A stretch of DNA of 11,162 bases from CADDZP01 sp035948135 (lineage in GTDB: Bacteria > Actinomycetota > Acidimicrobiia > Acidimicrobiales > AC-14). The notes under the pieces were generated by a model. That model searched no databases, was not told the DNA's origin, and saw nothing but the letters and a program-made list of their open reading frames with translations. Made by a program: the position numbers and the translations under genes. Shown here in pieces: positions 1 through 6,792 of this stretch. Each line of letters begins with the position of its first letter. The first letter of the stretch is position 1. The DNA lies in assembly GCA_035948135.1 (NCBI GenBank), contig DASZJL010000201.1:1-11162 (forward strand), read 5' to 3'.

Positions 1-108
1 CTCGCCCATGTTTTGGACCGTAGCGCAGCACCTGAATGGTCCTCATGGCCATCCCCCACCCCGCTCCAGGCAGTGGCTACGGTGCTGCCAAATCGGGACA
101 GACCCGGC

Positions 109-138
109 TTGAAAGTTTCGAGTGGGCCCCGTTAGGGT
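109..138 (+). promoter_or_regulatory. Possible promoter upstream of the NlpC/P60 gene
   Basis: Bases 1-214 hold no gene I can support. TTGAAA at 109-114 and TAGGGT at 133-138 are separated by 18 bases, which fits a weak sigma-70-type promoter for the hydrolase gene starting at 215. A perfect -35-like TTGACA lies at 166-171 but has no recognisable -10 at the right distance. The region is less GC-rich than the genes around it, as expected of a leader. This is pattern matching only. Confidence 0.2.
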
Positions 139-214
139 CACCGACTCGTTGTCCTAGAACCCGTTTTGACAACACACGAACCGACGAACCCCCGAAGGCG
201 AGTGGAGGCCAAGC

Positions 215-1294
215 TTGACCCCACGGAACCAACGGCGGCTCGGCGTGCTCGTCGGGATTTCACTAATTCTCGCTCTTCTCGGCGCGGCGTCCGCTGCTGC
301 AAGTCCGATCCAAGACAAGCAAGCTGAAGCAGCGCGTATCCAGGCTCAGCTGGACGCGCAAGGCAACAAAATCAGTCAGCTGGACGAGCAGTACAACCGC
401 GCGCAGATGAACGTGGCGTCCACCCAGGCGGGTTATGCGAAGGCGCAAGCCGACTTGGCTGCGGCCAACGCTCGTTTCGCGCAGGTGAAGTCACAGATGT
501 CGCAGGCTGCGGTCAACGCGTACATGCACGGCGGCAACACGAGCATGATCGAGCAGCTCGTGAAGAGCAACGGCAAGGACCTGGCGGTGCGCAAGACCTA
601 TGTCGAGGCGGCGGCCGCGGACCAGAACTCGACGCTCGATGCCCTCAAGGCCGCCCGACAGGACCTCCAGGCCCAGCAGGCAAACCTCAAGAACGCGGCC
701 GACAGCGCGAAGTCAGCAGCCGCCTCCCTGGCGTCTCAGAAAGCCGCCATCGACGCCGCCATCTCTGCCCAGCAGGCCACGCTCAACAAGGTCAAGGGCG
801 ACGTCGCGGCCCTGATTGCACAGCAGCAGGCGGCAGCCGCGGCCGACGCGCAGCGCCGGGCCCAGCAGGCGCTGAGCCAGGCGGCGACCGCGAAGCCCAG
901 GGCCAAGGGCCCCGCGGTCCCCGCAGGTCCCCCGCCGCCCGTCGGTCACGGTGCCGGCGCCGCCGTGGCGGCGGCCGAGTCTGTGATCGGCGACCCGTAC
1001 GTCTACGGCGCCGCCGGTCCGAGCTCCTTCGACTGCTCGGGTCTCACGATGTGGGCCTGGGCCCACGGCGGCGTGTCGCTGCCGCACTCGTCGCAGTCGC
1101 AGTACGCCAGTACGACGCACGTCGCCATCTCGGCCGTGCAGCCCGGCGACCTGCTCTTCTACTACTCCGACATCCACCACGTCGCCATGTACGTCGGCGG
1201 CGGGATGATGGTCGAAGCACCCCACACGGGCGCCAACGTCCGTGAGGTGCCGATGCGCCTGGACTCGCTGGTCGGCGCCGGCCGCCCCGGCTAG
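215..1294 (+). CDS. Secreted coiled-coil NlpC/P60 peptidoglycan endopeptidase
   Basis: The 359-residue product is a predicted exported cell-wall hydrolase that cleaves peptide stems in peptidoglycan, of the RipA-like kind with an N-terminal coiled coil. Residues 1-29 form a signal peptide: a basic start, a hydrophobic core, then an Ala-rich cleavage region. Residues about 31-220 are a long Ala/Gln/Lys-rich coiled coil, followed by a Pro/Ala linker (about 225-245) and the NlpC/P60 domain (about 247-359). The catalytic set is visible: Cys274 in DCSGL, His322 in HHVAMYVG and His337 in APHTG. The start is TTG at 215, chosen because GGAGG at 204-208 sits 6 bases upstream and the signal peptide begins there. 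In this family the coiled coil often restrains the catalytic domain until a partner activates it; that is family knowledge, not seen here. The gene runs convergently into the permease gene and their stop codons overlap. Confidence 0.93.
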   Translation: MTPRNQRRLGVLVGISLILALLGAASAAASPIQDKQAEAARIQAQLDAQGNKISQLDEQYNRAQMNVASTQAGYAKAQADLAAANARFAQVKSQMSQAAVNAYMHGGNTSMIEQLVKSNGKDLAVRKTYVEAAAADQNSTLDALKAARQDLQAQQANLKNAADSAKSAAASLASQKAAIDAAISAQQATLNKVKGDVAALIAQQQAAAAADAQRRAQQALSQAATAKPRAKGPAVPAGPPPPVGHGAGAAVAAAESVIGDPYVYGAAGPSSFDCSGLTMWAWAHGGVSLPHSSQSQYASTTHVAISAVQPGDLLFYYSDIHHVAMYVGGGMMVEAPHTGANVREVPMRLDSLVGAGRPG

Positions 1295-1306
1295 GGCTGC
1301 AGCCGG
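1287..1306. terminator. Weak inverted repeat at the convergent gene ends
   Basis: CCGGCT (1287-1292) and AGCCGG (1301-1306) form a 6-bp GC-only stem around an 8-base loop. A 10-base palindrome GGCTGCAGCC (1295-1304) offers an alternative fold. It spans the shared stop region of the two convergent genes, so it could act as a bidirectional terminator. There is no T-run on either side, and such stems arise easily in GC-rich DNA. Confidence 0.2.
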
Positions 1307-2559
1307 CTCGACGCGAACCGATCGCGGCAGCGATCGGAGCAGAAGTAGACGCGCTCACCGTCGACGACCATTGACGCCGGCGCGTCACTGCGACGAACTT
1401 GCATGCCACACACCGGGTCGGTGGCGTGTTCGGCGCCGCCCCCAAAGCGTTCGCGGTTGCGATGCAGCCAATAGAGGACGGCGAACACACCGAGGAACAG
1501 GATGTTCAGGAACGTCGTGTAGTTCCACTGGAAGTGGGTGGCGACGATCTCCTTGCTGGTCGAGTGCTCGGGCACGGCGCCGAAGAGCGAGAACAGGCCT
1601 TCGACGAGCAGCCCCGCCGCTGACATCACGGCCCAGAAGGTGAGCGTGAGACGGATGGCGAGGCGGGTCCCGTAGTACTTGCGGTAGATCAGCACGAGGG
1701 GGAAGGCGATGAGGTCGGCGAAGATGAAGCTGATCACCCCGCCGAAGCTGATGCCGCCCCGCCAGAGGGCGGCGGCCATCGGCACGTTGCCGATCGAGCA
1801 GACGAAGCTGATGAAGGCGATGAACGGGCCAAGGATGACGTTCTGCAGCGTCGTCCAGAACCCGTGGCCGCTGAGGAAGACGTCGTTCCAGACGTGCGTC
1901 GGCACGATGACGGCGAGGAAGCCGGCAACCACGTAGCCGATGACGAGCTCCTTTCGGAGCATGGTGATGTCAGCCATCGTGTAGGACGCGGCGTCGCTCC
2001 ACGCCGCCTTCGAGGTCAGCTTCTCGTGCCACGGCATGTGCTCGAGCTGCTCCTGGCGCTCCTCGCTCACGCCGGCCATGGCCTCGTGGTCGTGGCCGCC
2101 ACCCTCCGCGTGCCGCACGTGCGCACGCGCCCTCGCGGTCACCCGTCGGTTGAGGACGACGCCCCCGAGGAGGATCAGGAGCACGATCATGATCACGCCG
2201 CCGACGAACTCGGCCACTGCGAACTGCCATCCGAGAAGGATGAGGAGGACGACGCCGAGCTCGATCACCAGGTTGGTCGAGGCGAACATGAAGACCATGG
2301 CCGACAGGAAGTCGGCTCCCTTCTCGTACAGCGACTTGGCCATCGCGGTCGCCGCGTACGAGCAGGAGGACGACACCATTCCGAAGAACGTCGCCCGGGT
2401 CACGGCGGGCGGCCGGTGGTCGCCCATCACCCGCTGCATCTGCTCCTTGGAGACGAAGGCCTGTACCGCGCCCGAGAGCCCGAAGCCGAGCACGAGCGCC
2501 CACAGCGTCTCCCAGAACATGAAGAACGCCTCGCGCAAGCTGTTGAGAACGTCGTTCAA
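1291..2559 (-). CDS. Membrane permease (ArsP/YraQ, SO_0444-like) with C-terminal YHS domain, probable metal efflux
   Basis: The 422-residue product is a predicted inner-membrane permease of the UPF0718/PF03773 family, whose members export copper/zinc (SO_0444 type) or organoarsenicals (ArsP type). Two hydrophobic halves, each with several membrane helices, flank a polar loop (about 137-200) with His147, His150, His156 and His158. Cys66 (in SSSCS) and Cys254 (in FVCSIGN) lie in equivalent places in the two halves, where the family carries its substrate-linked cysteines. The last 45 residues are a YHS domain with Cys384 (DPVCGM), Cys407 and Cys411 (CSDRC), a small metal-binding module also found on copper ATPases. 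The TTG start overlaps the csoR stop (TTGA), implying translational coupling. An alternative ATG at 2520 would drop 13 residues. Copper is the likeliest substrate given the CsoR neighbour, but the metal is inferred. Confidence 0.88.
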   Translation of the reverse strand: MNDVLNSLREAFFMFWETLWALVLGFGLSGAVQAFVSKEQMQRVMGDHRPPAVTRATFFGMVSSSCSYAATAMAKSLYEKGADFLSAMVFMFASTNLVIELGVVLLILLGWQFAVAEFVGGVIMIVLLILLGGVVLNRRVTARARAHVRHAEGGGHDHEAMAGVSEERQEQLEHMPWHEKLTSKAAWSDAASYTMADITMLRKELVIGYVVAGFLAVIVPTHVWNDVFLSGHGFWTTLQNVILGPFIAFISFVCSIGNVPMAAALWRGGISFGGVISFIFADLIAFPLVLIYRKYYGTRLAIRLTLTFWAVMSAAGLLVEGLFSLFGAVPEHSTSKEIVATHFQWNYTTFLNILFLGVFAVLYWLHRNRERFGGGAEHATDPVCGMQVRRSDAPASMVVDGERVYFCSDRCRDRFASSRLQP

Positions 2560-2852
2560 GAACGCACAAGCCTTGCGATCGCGGCGGAGGCCTCGGCCAC
2601 CTTGGCGTCCGCCTCAGGGCCGCCGCTGGCGACGGCCTCCCGGACGCAGTGCCCGAGGTGGTCGTCGAGCAGCTCGAGGGCGACCGACTCGAGGGCCTTG
2701 GTGGCAGCGGAGATCTGCGTGAGGACGTCGATGCAGTACGTGTTCTCCTCGACCATTCGCTGCAGACCGCGGACCTGGCCCTCGATCCGCCGCAGCCGCT
2801 TCAGCACCGCGTCCTTGTTCTGGCTGTACCCCGGAGGTCGGCTGGAGGTCAT
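2556..2852 (-). CDS. csoR: CsoR/FrmR-family metal-sensing repressor
   Basis: This 98-residue all-helical protein belongs to the DUF156 (CsoR/RcnR/FrmR) family of repressors that leave DNA on binding a metal or reacting with a ligand. The signature RRIEGQVRGLQRM is at residues 21-33. Cys40, His65 and Cys69 have the same spacing as the Cu(I) ligands Cys36, His61 and Cys65 of M. tuberculosis CsoR, and Tyr39 matches its Tyr35. This C-H-C set favours Cu(I) sensing over formaldehyde (FrmR) or persulfide (CstR) sensing. A perfect palindromic operator lies 8 bases upstream of the ATG, pointing to autorepression. No good Shine-Dalgarno sequence precedes the ATG, so the mRNA may have a very short leader. 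The gene overlaps the downstream permease start, so both should be induced together. Confidence 0.92.
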   Translation of the reverse strand: MTSSRPPGYSQNKDAVLKRLRRIEGQVRGLQRMVEENTYCIDVLTQISAATKALESVALELLDDHLGHCVREAVASGGPEADAKVAEASAAIARLVRS

Positions 2853-2860
2853 CCAGCAAC

Positions 2861-2879
2861 GATACCCCTAGGGGGTATC
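2861..2879 (-). promoter_or_regulatory. CsoR-type operator, perfect inverted repeat
   Basis: GATACCCC-TAG-GGGGTATC is a perfect 8-bp inverted repeat with a 3-base centre. It matches the known CsoR/CstR operator style of ATAC, a C-tract, a G-tract and GTAT. It fills most of the 32-bp gap between the SDR stop codon and the csoR ATG. On the minus strand a -10-like TAGATA (2881-2876) overlaps its upstream edge, so a bound repressor would cover the -10 and transcription start. I saw no second copy in the window, so regulation appears limited to csoR and the permease. Confidence 0.85.
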
Positions 2880-2884
2880 TATGC

Positions 2885-3643
2885 CTAGACCGCCGTCCAG
2901 CCGCCGTCCACCGCGAGGACCTGGCCGGTGACGTAGCTGCCGGCGTCGCTGGCGAGAAAGAGGAGGGCACCGTCGAGCTCGTGGGGCTGGCCGGGGCGGC
3001 CCATGGGCGCCTTGCGCCGCACCCACGCCATCGACTTCTCGTCGGCGAACATCTCGGCCGTCATCTCGCTCTCGAACCATCCCGGCGCGAGCGCGTTCAC
3101 CCGCACGCCGCGGCGAGACCACTGGCCGGCCAGCTCCCGGGTGAGGGCGATGAGCCCGCCCTTGCTGGCCGCGTAGCTCGGGAACGGGATCTGGCCGGCG
3201 CTCACCAGGCCGAGGATGGAGACGACGTTGACGATGTTGCCCCGGCCCGCTTCGAGCATCGACCGGCCGACGAGCTGGCTCATGGCGAAGGCGGCGGTGA
3301 GGTTGACCTCGAGGACATCCGCGAAGCGTTCCGGCGTCTCCGACTCGGCGGGCTCGGGCACGCCGACACCGGCGTTGTTGACGAGGATGTCGATCCGTCC
3401 GAAGCGGTCGAGCGCGGTACGGACCAGGCGCTCGCGGTCGTCGGACTCGACCACGTCGCAGGGCACCGGCACGCCATCGATCTCCTCGGCCAACGGCTCC
3501 AGCCGATCGGCGCGACGGGCGGCGACGACGACGGTGGCGCCGGCGCCGGCGAGGACCTGCGCGAACCGTGCTCCAAGACCGCTCGATGCGCCGGTGACGA
3601 TCGCCACCCGATCGTCGAGCCGGAACGGCTGGAAGACGTCCAT
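2885..3643 (-). CDS. SDR-family NAD(P)-dependent oxidoreductase
   Basis: The 252-residue product is a classical short-chain dehydrogenase/reductase of usual length. It has the cofactor motif TGASSGLG (residues 17-24), NNAG (89-92), Asn114, and the catalytic Ser142, Tyr157 and Lys161 (YAASK). The C-terminal VTGQVLAVDGG is typical of 3-oxoacyl-ACP-reductase-like and sugar or alcohol dehydrogenase members. Arg43-Arg44 after the second strand suggests NADP(H) preference. The substrate cannot be read from the sequence. Its ATG directly follows the stop codon of the upstream deacetylase gene (TAGATG), so the two are probably co-translated. The CsoR operator begins 5 bases beyond its stop, so readthrough into csoR would have to cross that repressor site. 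Confidence 0.92.
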   Translation of the reverse strand: MDVFQPFRLDDRVAIVTGASSGLGARFAQVLAGAGATVVVAARRADRLEPLAEEIDGVPVPCDVVESDDRERLVRTALDRFGRIDILVNNAGVGVPEPAESETPERFADVLEVNLTAAFAMSQLVGRSMLEAGRGNIVNVVSILGLVSAGQIPFPSYAASKGGLIALTRELAGQWSRRGVRVNALAPGWFESEMTAEMFADEKSMAWVRRKAPMGRPGQPHELDGALLFLASDAGSYVTGQVLAVDGGWTAV

Positions 3644-4393
3644 CTACGCGAGGAGGTCGCGCACGAGTACGGGCTGGAGCCCGCGGGCGCGGGCGTCGGC
3701 GACGAGTGTCGGAAACGCGGTGACAGTGCCCGCGTGGCCGGTGTGCAGGCTGACGATCGAGCCTGGCTTCAGTCCTTGGCGGACCCGAGCCTCGACGGCG
3801 GCCGCGCCTGGGTCCAGGTAGTCACTGGGGTCGACATCGAAGCCGCACACGACGCCATAGCCCGCCAGCCCGGCCTCCTCCATGACGACGGGCGGGTAAT
3901 TGCCCTCCATGCCGGACGGACGGAAGAAGCGACCGGGGCTCCCGGTCTGGGCCGCGAGCACGTCGCGGCAGCCGATGACCTCGCGCCGGACCGTCGCCGC
4001 GCCCGCGCCCCGCAGCTGCGGATGGGTCAACGTGTGGTTCTCGAGCTCATTGCCGTCCGCGAGGATGCGGCGGGTCATCCCGGGGTTCTGCTGGAGCCAC
4101 GTTCCGACCGCGAAGATGGTGATCGGGGCGGCCAGTCGCTTCGCCTCGTCGAGCAACTGCTGGGTGAGCACGAGGTCGCCCGAGCCGTGGAAGGTGAAGG
4201 CCACCATCTTGCGGTCACGCGGGCCGCTGTAGACGAGCTGGGCGGGCCCTGTGTGCTGGGTCGTCGGCGGCTCGGTCGGCGGCGCGCCAGTCGTCGTGCT
4301 CGTCGGCGTTCCGATCACCTTGTGAACGGACTTCGAACACGCCGCCAATCCGGCCGCGGCTGCGGCGATGAACGTGCGTCTGGAGAGGGCCAT
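3644..4393 (-). CDS. NodB-fold polysaccharide deacetylase-like lipoprotein with altered motif 1
   Basis: The product of about 249 residues is a predicted exported, membrane-anchored carbohydrate deacetylase homologue (CE4/NodB fold). Counting from the GTG at 4396, the N-terminus has SRRTF (5-9, Tat-like), a hydrophobic stretch and the lipobox LAAC with Cys20, so it is probably a Tat-exported lipoprotein. A Thr/Pro-rich linker (30-52) follows. The NodB domain runs from about residue 60 to the end. Motif 2 is intact (HTLTH, His121 and His125), as are motif 3 (RFFRPSG, 156-162) and the last motif (SLHTG). Motif 1, normally TFDD with the catalytic base and a metal ligand, reads TFHGSGD (68-74), so both aspartates are displaced. 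I take ATG 4393 as start; GTG 4396 is equally possible and neither has a clear ribosome site. The SDR gene abuts downstream. Activity on peptidoglycan or another glycan is uncertain. Confidence 0.82.
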   Translation of the reverse strand: MALSRRTFIAAAAAGLAACSKSVHKVIGTPTSTTTGAPPTEPPTTQHTGPAQLVYSGPRDRKMVAFTFHGSGDLVLTQQLLDEAKRLAAPITIFAVGTWLQQNPGMTRRILADGNELENHTLTHPQLRGAGAATVRREVIGCRDVLAAQTGSPGRFFRPSGMEGNYPPVVMEEAGLAGYGVVCGFDVDPSDYLDPGAAAVEARVRQGLKPGSIVSLHTGHAGTVTAFPTLVADARARGLQPVLVRDLLA

Positions 4394-4411
4394 CACTCGG
4401 GGAAGCTAGCT

Positions 4412-4912
4412 ATGTACCCTTCCGCGTCGGTGGCGGCCGACCGACCGTACGTGGCAGTGGTGGGAGGCGGTGAGGCGGGCGCGGACGCTCTCGCAACGGC
4501 CGAGGACGTGGGGCGCCATCTCGCCCAGCGCGGTGCCGTCGTCCTCTGCGGCGGCCTCGGCGGTGTGATGGAAGCGGCGTGCCGCGGCGCCAAGGCCGAG
4601 GGCGGCACGACGGTCGGCATCCTGCCGAGCGGCGACCGTCGCCAAGCCAACGAGTACGTCGACATCGCCATCGCGACGGGTATGGGCGAGGCGCGCAACG
4701 CCCTCGTCGTGCGCGCCGCGGACGTGCTCATCGCGGTCGACGGCGAGTTCGGCACCTTGTCGGAGATCGCCCTGGCCCTGCGGACGGGCACGCCGGTCGT
4801 CGGCATCGCCACGTGGGAACTGGCGATCGGCGGCCAAACGGTGGACGCCATCCTGCGCGTCCACGACCCGGTCGCGGCCGTGGAAGCGGCGCTGGCGCTC
4901 GCACAGTCGTAG
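4412..4912 (+). CDS. TIGR00725/LOG-like Rossmann-fold nucleotide-binding protein
   Basis: The 166-residue product resembles the TIGR00725 branch of the LOG/lysine-decarboxylase-like superfamily. LOG enzymes release cytokinin-type bases from nucleoside monophosphates; for the TIGR00725 branch no firm function is known to me. Visible motifs are VAVVGGG (14-20), GGLGGVMEA (47-55), the glycine-rich GGTTVGILP (64-72), Arg95-Asn96, and DGEFGTLSE (110-118), which stands where true LOGs have PGGxGTxxE. The ATG at 4412 is chosen because GGGGAAG (4399-4405) lies 6 bases upstream and the first Rossmann strand starts soon after. The stop-free frame extends far upstream, but only as antisense of the minus-strand genes. 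Only 18 bp separate this start from the divergent deacetylase start, and that gap holds a perfect 8-base palindrome AGCTAGCT (4404-4411). The aldehyde dehydrogenase gene follows after 31 bp. Confidence 0.87.
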   Translation: MYPSASVAADRPYVAVVGGGEAGADALATAEDVGRHLAQRGAVVLCGGLGGVMEAACRGAKAEGGTTVGILPSGDRRQANEYVDIAIATGMGEARNALVVRAADVLIAVDGEFGTLSEIALALRTGTPVVGIATWELAIGGQTVDAILRVHDPVAAVEAALALAQS

Positions 4913-4943
4913 CCTCGTTCCAACTGCGCACAAGGGGGCAGAA

Positions 4944-6350
4944 GTGGCCGAGTTCACGATGACGATCGACGGGCAGCCGACGCCGACGGCGGGGACGTTC
5001 GACGTCCTCAACCCGGCGACCGGCGAGGTGTACGCCCAGGCGCCCGAGTGCTCCAAGGAGCAGCTCGACGCGGCGATGGAGTCCTCGGCCAAGGCCTATC
5101 GGGACTGGAAGGCCGACGAGGGCGTTCGCCGGGAGGCGCTGCGTCAGGCGGCCGGGATCCTGATGAGCGCGTCGCAGGAGATCGCCCCCATCCTCACGGC
5201 CGAGCAGGGCAAGCCGATCAGCGACGCCAACATCGAGCTCATCGCGGCCGGCATGTGGCTGCAGTACTACGCCGACCTCGAAGTGCCCCGTGAGGTCATC
5301 CAGGACGACGACGCGGCGTTCGCAGAGGTCATCCGCAAGCCGCTCGGCGTCGTTGCTGCAATCACCCCGTGGAACTTCCCGGTGACGCTCGCATCCTGGA
5401 AGATCGCCCCCGCGCTGCTCGCCGGCAACACGATGGTGCTCAAGCCCTCGCCGTACACCCCGCTCTCGACGCTGAAGATCGGTGAGCTCCTGCGCGACGT
5501 CTTCCCGCCGGGCGTGTTCAACGTCGTGAGCGGCGGCGACGGGCTTGGGGCGTTGATGACCGAGCACCCGATCCCCCGCAAGGTCAGCTTCACGGGGTCG
5601 GTGGCCACCGGCAAGAAGGTGGCGGCCGCCGCGGCCCCCGACCTCAAGCGCGTCACGCTCGAGCTCGGCGGCAACGATCCCGCCATCCTCCTCGACGACG
5701 TCGACCCCGCCGATGTCGCCGACCGCGTGTTCCGGGCGGCCTTCGCCAACAACGGCCAAATCTGCTCCGCGGTCAAGCGCGTGTACGTGCCCGAGGCGAT
5801 GTACGACGACGTGGTCGAGGCCATGGCCACCCAGGCCAAGTCGCAGAAGGTCGGCGACGGCACCGACCCCGACACGCAGTTGGGCCCGATCAACAACAAG
5901 CCGCAGTACGACCGGGTGTCCGAACTCGTGGCCGACGCCATCAAGGGCGGCGCCCGGGCAGCCGCCGGCGGCAAGCCGATGGACGGTCCTGGCTACTTCT
6001 TCGAGCCCACGATCCTCGCCGACATCTCCGACGGCACCCGCATCGTCGACGAGGAGCAGTTCGGGCCGGCGCTTCCCCTGATCCCCTACCGCGACATCGA
6101 CGACGCGGTGGAGCGGGCCAACGCCACCCACTTCGGGCTCGGCGGCTCGGTGTGGGGCGGCGACGCCGACCGGGCCGCGCAGGTCGCCGAACGCCTCGAG
6201 TGCGGCACGGCGTGGGTGAACACCCACCTCGCCCTCGCGCCGCACCAGCCCTTCGGTGGGGCCAAGTCGAGCGGCCTCGGCGTCGAAAACGGCACCTGGG
6301 GGCTCTACGGCTTCACCGAGCTGCAGGTCCTGCACCGCGCCAAGCGCTAA
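4944..6350 (+). CDS. NAD(P)-dependent aldehyde dehydrogenase
   Basis: The 468-residue product is a full-length ALDH-superfamily enzyme that oxidises an aldehyde to its carboxylic acid. The catalytic residues are present: Asn144 in PWNFP, Glu240 in LELGG, and the nucleophile Cys274 in NNGQICS. FTGSVATG (216-223) is the cofactor-binding loop, and Lys167 in VLKPSP contacts the cofactor in this family. The C-terminal PFGGAKSSGLG is typical. The physiological aldehyde cannot be told from sequence. The start is GTG 4944, with AAGGGGG (4932-4938) 5 bases upstream; an internal ATG at 4959 is less well placed. It probably shares a transcript with the LOG-like gene. It ends 10 bp from the convergent Xre-type gene, where a 5-bp GCGGG/CCCGC stem (6354-6370) is too weak to call a terminator. 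Confidence 0.95.
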   Translation: MAEFTMTIDGQPTPTAGTFDVLNPATGEVYAQAPECSKEQLDAAMESSAKAYRDWKADEGVRREALRQAAGILMSASQEIAPILTAEQGKPISDANIELIAAGMWLQYYADLEVPREVIQDDDAAFAEVIRKPLGVVAAITPWNFPVTLASWKIAPALLAGNTMVLKPSPYTPLSTLKIGELLRDVFPPGVFNVVSGGDGLGALMTEHPIPRKVSFTGSVATGKKVAAAAAPDLKRVTLELGGNDPAILLDDVDPADVADRVFRAAFANNGQICSAVKRVYVPEAMYDDVVEAMATQAKSQKVGDGTDPDTQLGPINNKPQYDRVSELVADAIKGGARAAAGGKPMDGPGYFFEPTILADISDGTRIVDEEQFGPALPLIPYRDIDDAVERANATHFGLGGSVWGGDADRAAQVAERLECGTAWVNTHLALAPHQPFGGAKSSGLGVENGTWGLYGFTELQVLHRAKR

Positions 6351-6360
6351 CCGGCGGGCG

Positions 6361-6750
6361 TCACTCCCGCTCGAGCATCTGGTCGACCAGCGACTCGACC
6401 AGGCGCCGGTCACGCTCGCCCAGGCGGGCGATCTTCTGGGTCAGGGCGCTCGCCCCGTCCCTCGATGCGCTGCTCGACGCCGACCTCGTCTTGGTCAGCC
6501 GGCCCACATGGCGGCTCAGCTCCTCGGGCGACAGCTCGAGGACACCGGCGATCTTGGCGAGGACCTCCGGGGCCGGGTTCGGCAGGACGCGGACTCCCCC
6601 GTAGGAGGTCTTGGCGCCGTTCTCCAGGTCCTTCCACGTCGACTCGGGCACCTTCGACTGCTTGGCGGCCTCGCGCCGGCTCAGCCCAACCTTGTCCCGC
6701 TGCTGGCGCAGGTAGACCCCAAACTCGACCCAGCGCTCAGCCTCGTTCAC
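6361..6750 (-). CDS. Small Xre-type helix-turn-helix protein
   Basis: The 129-residue product has a Cro/C1-type HTH in its N-terminal half. Residues 12-45 read as LRQQRDKVGLSRREAAK, a turn, then STWKDLENG at 37-45, the usual recognition-helix pattern. Further core helices (PEVLAKIAGVL, then SPEEL) run to about residue 85. A Ser/Thr/Arg-rich linker and a charged C-terminal helix (GERDRRLVESLVDQMLERE) follow. It is probably a DNA-binding regulator with an unknown target. The start is GTG 6750: any earlier in-frame start would translate through the tRNA gene upstream. No Shine-Dalgarno sequence is visible before the GTG. The start lies 42 bases past the tRNA 3' end on the same strand, so both may come from one transcript, with tRNA processing freeing the mRNA. 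Confidence 0.85.
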   Translation of the reverse strand: MNEAERWVEFGVYLRQQRDKVGLSRREAAKQSKVPESTWKDLENGAKTSYGGVRVLPNPAPEVLAKIAGVLELSPEELSRHVGRLTKTRSASSSASRDGASALTQKIARLGERDRRLVESLVDQMLERE

Positions 6751-6792
6751 GGATGAATGTTCGCGTTGCCGCCCGCGATCCGTCACATCGCG

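Noticed and set aside
1..9. Possible start of a minus-strand gene (ATG at 9-7) running off the window edge
   Set aside because: Only three codons are visible and no ribosome site precedes it.
36..218. Short plus-strand open frame before the hydrolase gene
   Set aside because: No ribosome site, no domain-like sequence, and it overlaps the likely promoter region and the hydrolase start.
1864..2871. Long plus-strand frame opposite the permease and csoR
   Set aside because: Antisense shadow; composition is His/Arg/Glu-rich with no motif, while the minus strand encodes clear families.
2981..4411. Upstream extension of the LOG-like frame
   Set aside because: It runs antisense through the SDR and deacetylase genes; the conserved domain and ribosome site fit ATG 4412.
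6354..6370. Hairpin GCGGG/CCCGC between the ALDH and Xre genes as a terminator
   Set aside because: Only 5 bp, 7-base loop, no T-run; too common in GC-rich DNA.
4728..6413. 561-codon minus-strand frame opposite the aldehyde dehydrogenase
   Set aside because: Typical high-GC shadow; the plus strand encodes a complete ALDH with all catalytic residues.
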